DNA from: Microthyrium microscopicum
Taxonomy: Eukaryota; Ascomycota; Dothideomycetes; Microthyriales; Microthyriaceae
Assembly (NCBI GenBank): GCA_010405405.1
Contig: MU004234.1
Location: 2,275,988-2,339,987 of the forward strand
DNA length: 64,000 bases
Reading direction: 5' to 3'
Shown in pieces: positions 58,695 through 64,000 of the stretch. The first letter of the stretch is position 1. The number at the start of each line of letters is the position of its first letter. The position numbers and the translations under genes were made by a program. The notes under the pieces were generated by a model. It saw only the letters and a program-made list of their open reading frames with translations, did no database searches and was not told the DNA's origin.

Positions 58695-59814
58695 ATGTCC
58701 AACTACAACCAAGGCTACGGCCAACAACAAGGCTACAATCAGCAAAGCGGCTACGGCGAGCAACCAGGCCCATACGCTCAACAAGGAGGATATAACCAAC
58801 AACCGCAAGGAGGATACGGTCAGCAACCTGGCCCATATGACCAAAACGCTGGCTACGAAATGCCCTCGCAACATGCCCAACAGCCTCAAGCCGGAGGCTA
58901 CGGCGCCGCGCCTGCCAACGTCCGCATCCTGACCCAAGCCGAGTTCCTCGAAAATGTCGACGAAGTCAGTAACGCGATGAAGGAGCTCGACGGCAACATC
59001 GCCCGTATTGCGGAGCTGCACCAGCGCGCCATTTCGTCCACGGACCAGAGCATCACGGCCCAGCTCGAGGACCAGGTCAGCAACACGCAGCACCTCAACC
59101 ACACGATCCGCCAGCTCATCCGCCGCCTCGAGGAAGACTCGGCGCGCCGGCCAAGCGATGATTTCAAACGCAAGCAGATTGCGCGCCTCAAGAACTCGTT
59201 CAAGGACCGTCTCAACGAATATACTCAAGAAGAGCAGCAGTACAAGCGCCGCTATCAAGACCAGATTGGGCGCCAATATCGTATCGTCAATCCACAGGCT
59301 ACAGAGGAGGAAGTGCGCGAAGCGCAAGAAGCCAACTGGGGCGACGAGGGTGTTTTCCAGACTGCTGTATGTTCTCCTGCTCCTATCCCCATTCCTGGCT
59401 TGTGACTGATTTTTTCCATAGTTGAAATCCAACCGCGCCGGAGCCGCGACGTCCGCACTCGGTGCCGTGCGCGCCCGCCACAACGACATTCAACGCATCG
59501 AAAAGACCATTACCGAACTCGCCGCCATGTTCACCGATCTCGACCAGATCGTCACACTGCAAGCCGAGCAGGTCAATCAAGTCGAGCAACAAACCGACAA
59601 TGTCAAGACGGACACGGAAGCCGCAAACGTACAACTCACCAAGGGCATTGACCACGCGCGCCGAGCACGTAAACTCAAGTGGGTATGCTGCGGAATTATC
59701 ACTGTCATTGTGTTGGCACTCGCTCTGGGCCTGGGAATATACTTTGGCGCAGTCAAGCCTAACAACGATAAGAACAACAATCCCCCAGCCGCGACCAAGA
59801 AAGCAAAACTATAG
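58695..59814 (+). CDS. Plasma-membrane syntaxin (Sso1/2-like t-SNARE)
   Basis: Exons 58695-59366 and 59422-59814, 354 aa, 55-nt intron. Residues 1 to about 75 are a low-complexity Gln/Gly/Tyr-rich stretch with repeats like GYNQQ and [10 protein letters not shown]. The Habc helices run about 85-215 ([22 protein letters not shown]...). The SNARE helix is about 245-305 ([20 protein letters not shown]...). A single membrane helix lies at 311-334 ([21 protein letters not shown]), followed by a 20-residue Lys/Asn/Pro tail outside. Sso proteins drive fusion of secretory vesicles with the plasma membrane, with Sec9 and Snc partners. Intact. Confidence 0.93.
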
Positions 59815-60354
59815 AGAAACCAATGGAGCCACAGGGTGAAGATGGAGACGCAAGATGGAGAAAATAATGGTGTGCTGCTTGGACGTTAAAGTTGGAGACT
59901 TTTTGATCTGGCGAAACGCATTATTGTTATGTACACACGCCTTTTGCTATTGATTTTGTTTGGCCTGCGACGCGCAAGGCGGCCATTGTTGACGCAAGAG
60001 AGGATGGTTTTAGTCTTAGCTTAATACGTAATTTGGACTGCTGTTTGAAGACTTTGTGCGTGTTCAAAATTGACGTGCTTTGCCGCGCTATCACTATCGC
60101 CTAATACTATGCTATATGGTGGTTGTGGTAGTAATACAATGCAATGTAGGAGTCAAGATCGGGTATATGTACTCCGTAATAATACAAGCACTGAAATGGC
60201 TCCTGGAGTTTCGTGGGAGATAACTATGCGCGTGGGATTTGAGGTCTTGGTTCGCTAGAGGATACAAACAATTCCAGCAGCTTGGATGCAATGGTCATGG
60301 TCTAGCGCAATGACTCCAAGGCTAGTCAGCTCAGAGAAGTCTCGGATATTCGTC
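59815..60354. other. Convergent spacer
   Basis: Between the 3' ends of the syntaxin and the Q-rich coiled-coil genes. No gene seen. Confidence 0.5.
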
Positions 60355-61488
60355 CTAACCATCCATAGAATTGAGCCACGATGTGAAGTCGTCATTGCCA
60401 TTGCCGCTGCCGTTGCCATCACCAGTCTGTCCACCTTCACCCATAGTCGTGTCATTTGTGAAGCCCAGATCGCCAAAGATGTCATCAAAGGTACCGCCTC
60501 CTCCGGCATCCATGGATTGGCCACCTATGCTCTCTGCAGTAGTGCCCATTTCAGGCAAACCGCTAAAGTCGAATGGCGTCTCTGCTGGCACATTGCCTGA
60601 GGTGGCTGTAGCATTCGCGGCTGGCGATGTAGTGGTAGTTGGCGCCATCTTAGCAAAGTTTTCGATACCAGGAATGAGCGACGCAACATCCGTCGATGGC
60701 GTGCCAAATGCTTCCGTGCTCAAATCCATAGCCGTAGATTCCGCGGCATTGGTGCTTGTCAGATTCGATATGAATGTATCGAAATCAGCCAGCTCATCCG
60801 TCGTCGAGTTTATATTCTGATCCGATCCAGAAATCCCCGACTTGCCCGGCGTCGACAAATTCTGCCCAGTCAACTCCATAGGCGCCGGATTATCCTTCTT
60901 CTCCGCCTCGCGCTTCGCCTTCTCCTGCTCCTCAATCACCTTCTTCTCCGCATCCTCCTTCTGCTTGCGCGCCTCATCTTCCTTCCGTCTCTCATCCTCC
61001 CGCCTCTCCTCCTCTATCCGCCGCCGCTCCTCCTCCATCTCTGCCGCCCGCCGCTCCTCCTCCTCTAATTGTGCGCGCTGAGTCTGCAAATGAAGCGCAT
61101 ACCGACCACGCAGCACAGCCTTGGCATGCGCAACCTCGTCTTGCATGCGGTCGAGCACGTTTTGGAAGTACATACTACCTTCGCCATATCGTTGCTGGAA
61201 TGTAGCCTTACGTTTCTCCCAGCTGGCAGGACTGGTGAAGACGATGCCGACTTCGCCTTGCATTTTCTTGTAGGCGCTCTCGAGGCTTTGGATGTATTGT
61301 TGGGGTTGCATGGGAGCGCGCTGGAGTTGGGCTTGTCGTTGCTGTAGCTGCGCTTGCTGCATCTGTTGTTGCTGTTGTGGAGTCATGGCTGGTCGTTGTT
61401 GTTGTTGCGGTTGGGAGGATTGCGGGTGCGGTTGTTGTTTGTGGACTGGTGGGCCCGTAGGTTTTTGGATGCGCGCGTTGGATTGCAT
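60355..61488 (-). CDS. Q-rich coiled-coil protein with acidic tail, unknown function
   Basis: Single exon, 377 aa, start ATG at 61488. I do not recognise the family with certainty. The first ~60 residues are Gln/Pro-rich (PQQQQQMQQAQLQQRQAQLQ). Residues 65-135 form an ordered part with YIQSLESAYKKMQGEVG, SPASWEKRKATFQQRYG and NVLDRMQDEVAHAKAVLRGR. About 135-200 is a highly charged Glu/Arg/Lys coiled coil (EEEERRAAEMEEERRRIEEE). The rest is Ser/Thr/Ala-rich with short acidic-hydrophobic segments (ELADFDTFISNL, GTFDDIFGDLGF, DDFTSWLNSM), resembling activation-domain motifs. A transcription-related role is plausible but inferred. Convergent with the syntaxin gene. Confidence 0.75.
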   Translation of the reverse strand: MQSNARIQKPTGPPVHKQQPHPQSSQPQQQQRPAMTPQQQQQMQQAQLQQRQAQLQRAPMQPQQYIQSLESAYKKMQGEVGIVFTSPASWEKRKATFQQRYGEGSMYFQNVLDRMQDEVAHAKAVLRGRYALHLQTQRAQLEEEERRAAEMEEERRRIEEERREDERRKEDEARKQKEDAEKKVIEEQEKAKREAEKKDNPAPMELTGQNLSTPGKSGISGSDQNINSTTDELADFDTFISNLTSTNAAESTAMDLSTEAFGTPSTDVASLIPGIENFAKMAPTTTTSPAANATATSGNVPAETPFDFSGLPEMGTTAESIGGQSMDAGGGGTFDDIFGDLGFTNDTTMGEGGQTGDGNGSGNGNDDFTSWLNSMDG

Positions 61489-64000
61489 GGTGATAGAGAG
61501 GGGTGGTGAACGGTCGAGGGATTGGTAGGCTATTTCATGAGTAGAGGGGAGATATCCGGAGGGGTTGAGGCGAGATGATGGTGGTGGGGCGACTGTTGGT
61601 GGAAATTAGTATCTTAGTAGGTGGTCATGTCAGGTGGCATAATGAATAGGATCAATATAATAGATGTTAATTGTTGTGTAAGGCAGGTTGCTGGATGAAG
61701 AAGTCGCGAAGTCGATATTGGGAAGTGGAGAAGGCACGACGGGCGGAAAGGGCAAGCGGAATGAGCCAGTGGTCCACTTGCAGGGAAGGTCCAAAGCTTC
61801 TACCCTGCTTAGGCTATTCGGGAACCAATCGGGCCGTTGAATCAATTAGCAGGGGCCTCCTTGAGCCTCAGCCTGATGCTTTAAGCTTCCATCATTTGAC
61901 ATTCGTGAGCTTACTTGAGAGAGGAATAGATGGAAACGAGAGATTTGCAGCTTTTGAAAAGACGTTTTATTGGGCCTGTTGCTTCCATCTAAACGCCGAC
62001 CGTTCACTGGGCCATTCATATCGATGAAATCTACCTTTGTCAGATACCATCGAGCATTAAGATATCTATAGAATTGGAGATCACTTCCAAAGCGAACAAT
62101 AGCAGAGATACATCACTTCCTCACGGAAACGATCTAATGCACCAAAAGTCAAGATCTTCTGTACTTCGTCAGCACTACTCCAAATCTCAATGAAAGCTAT
62201 CTATGGAATAATTGTATTGCTTACTCGGTGCATCAGAATATCATGAACTCCCTCTGATTGAAAAGCTATATCATGAATCAATTTCGGGCAATGGCTGATT
62301 CTCTTCAGCTAGAGTGCATGTTCACAGCAGCCACGTATATAGTTAGTCCCAAAGAACCAGAAGCCAACAATGAAGAGGACAAGAGCTTTTCGAAGCTGTA
62401 TTAGGATGGAAGGGGCCCCAGTCTTCACCGTCGTATGGAGCACTGATGGGATCGAAATCGTGACGCAGGAACTTCAGTTAAGCCTTTCAAATTTCTGCAC
62501 GTTTTTTTCTGTATAAACAGATCATCCTGAATTGGGAATCAATTTCAGAAGACGAGTACTGTGCGCATCCCACTTGAGGGAATCATTATGTGAACTGTGG
62601 ACTCTGGAGAGTCCTGCAAGTACTAGTAGTCTGTGTTGGCTATTTTGTCCAGCTGGTCCAGTGAATCGGCTAAGATGGGGAAAGAGATCAGATATCCTGC
62701 TCGACATGGACTCCTCTCTTTCCGTTAAAATACCGAAAACATAAATTATACTTAATCCTGTCAGCAAGGAAATTTTCAGTGCGCCTGAAATGGAAACGGC
62801 GAGAACCATCCCACACTTGTGGAAAATCCCACTCGCGGAACAAGCCAGAAAACCGAGACGTCACAATTCCCGTGGGGAGGTTTGAGTTTGGACCTTTCCA
62901 GAACTCAGGGTCGTCGGCAAAGTGTGAACTCACCGCAACATCTTTAATATCAAGCTGTTAAGACAGTGGAGCTTTGTCCGCATGGTATCTCGTCTCGTTT
63001 TCACACCAGGCGTGACCGGTCCGGCATGTTGAACCGCATATGCCAAAAACGTCATTTTTGCAGCTTCATAAGGCCGCATGAGGTTTATAGGCGAACGAAC
63101 CTTGGCCAGATGGGGACGCGGTCCTGCAGCCCCGAAGACTATGAACACGCCGAGAGTACGAATTCTTGGAGACAATCGACGCCGGTCAGAAAGTTCGATC
63201 AGCGCGCAAAGAAACCACAGCAGATGAAGTTGCGCATTGTGGAGTTCGAGTGGCAATTTATACATGTCGAAATCATGATACACCGCACCTCGGCTCATTG
63301 CTCAGCTTGGAACTCCTGTTACTCAAGATTTTGGACGATTGGACATTTGATCCATAATTTCATTCGACCCCACGAGGACAGGCTGACAGTTGTGGAAAAG
63401 GAAGCTTGGTCGGGGAATTGCGGCTCGGAAAGTTTAGCAGCATACGCGCGATTCGTTGAACCACAAACCGTGAGCATGGCACTGGGAACCGTTGTTACAA
63501 TGGCATATGAACCGGCGTGCGGGAAGGGTGGCCTTCTTCCCCGTCTGCAGTCCGGGAGACTTTGGACTTTTTCAAGGACAAGGGAGTCGCCGTACAAGGC
63601 ATAGTCGATGGCTTCCCGGTGCCTACCAGTGCGGACACTTGCGCATTGGTTCACGCAGCTAGCCTGATGGAGTAGAGTGTATGTAGGCCTTCGCTGACCG
63701 TCACCAAAATCAGTTGGTGAGAGCTGTAGAGAGCGAGCAATCGAGCAGAATGGACGTGCAGGACGGCCTTGCTGCAAAAGAGAGAAATCTCCTCTCATTC
63801 CACCCTGGCTGCAGTGTTGCTCGTAGCCCTGCCAGTTGCTGTGCCTTGATCTGGTGCTCTGGGATCACAAGCACGCTGAGGAGCTCGAGCAGATGGTAGG
63901 ACATTTTGCTGCGGTAGCCTGTAACCTTGTTAATTTTCCGGCCGTTTTGCTCAAATGCTGTGGAGTTGTGGAGCATGGGCACTGCAGACCAGCCCGCTTG
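61489..64000. other. 2.5-kb right end without a supported gene
   Basis: Frames up to 212 codons (62966-63604, plus) and 159 codons (63319-63798, minus) overlap each other and lack motifs, so neither is called. The segment close to 61,489 holds the promoter of the Q-rich gene. A gene could continue beyond the window edge. Confidence 0.4.

Noticed and set aside
57838-59489. Long minus-strand frames of up to 419 codons opposite the syntaxin gene
   Set aside because: They are antisense to a clear syntaxin coding region with strong GC-rich codon bias, which opens the opposite frame.
62966-63798. Overlapping frames of 212 and 159 codons on opposite strands
   Set aside because: Neither shows a domain, signal peptide or splice-supported extension, and they exclude each other.

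Overview
The window reads as nuclear DNA of a filamentous ascomycete (Pezizomycotina). Most genes carry 1-4 short introns of about 46-70 bp with GT...AG ends and often a CTAAC/CTGAC branch point. Families typical of this group are present (HET domain, NACHT-ankyrin NLR, fungal CorA-like protein, FIG1-like membrane protein). One AT-rich transposon relic carries damage resembling repeat-induced point mutation (RIP). The sequence alone does not identify the species. All gene models below were spliced by hand from reading frames and splice signals.

Left part (1.0-11.8 kb, all minus strand): a possible 75-aa secreted Cys-rich peptide, an MFS drug-type transporter, a secreted pepsin-like aspartic protease, an aromatic-L-amino-acid decarboxylase and an aldo/keto reductase. 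The middle-left holds a five-exon nuclear-looking protein of unknown function (12.7-14.1 kb), an F-box-like protein with paired CxxC motifs (14.6-15.5 kb) and a frameshifted second copy of it. That copy is cut at 17,545 by a 110-bp inverted-repeat element, followed by about 2.4 kb of AT-rich Tc1-type transposon relic that ends about 110 bp before a ZNF830/CCDC16-like gene. An NAD kinase follows (23.0-24.9 kb).

Central part (25.4-48.8 kb): an accessory, self/non-self-like neighbourhood. It contains a large NO VEIN-like GHKL-ATPase/DUF3883 gene broken by three in-frame TGA codons and two frameshifts, a CorA-like four-helix membrane protein with a degenerate GMN motif, a FIG1-like protein, a GIY-YIG-like domain with a C-terminal membrane anchor, an ACMSD-like amidohydrolase, a secreted Pro/Arg-repeat protein, a HET-domain protein, a tautomerase-fold protein, a domesticated CENP-B/Abp1-like transposase derivative that has lost its catalytic acidic residues, and a DUF7708-like/NACHT/ankyrin NLR divergent from it across only 253 bp.

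Right part (49.4-61.5 kb): housekeeping-like genes with long intergenic spaces. They are a copper amine oxidase ending in -SKLV, a Q/P-rich conserved-looking protein behind a long pyrimidine-rich leader, an Sso-type plasma-membrane syntaxin, and a Q-rich coiled-coil protein with an acidic tail. The last 2.5 kb shows no supportable gene. No tRNA, rRNA or CRISPR array was seen.
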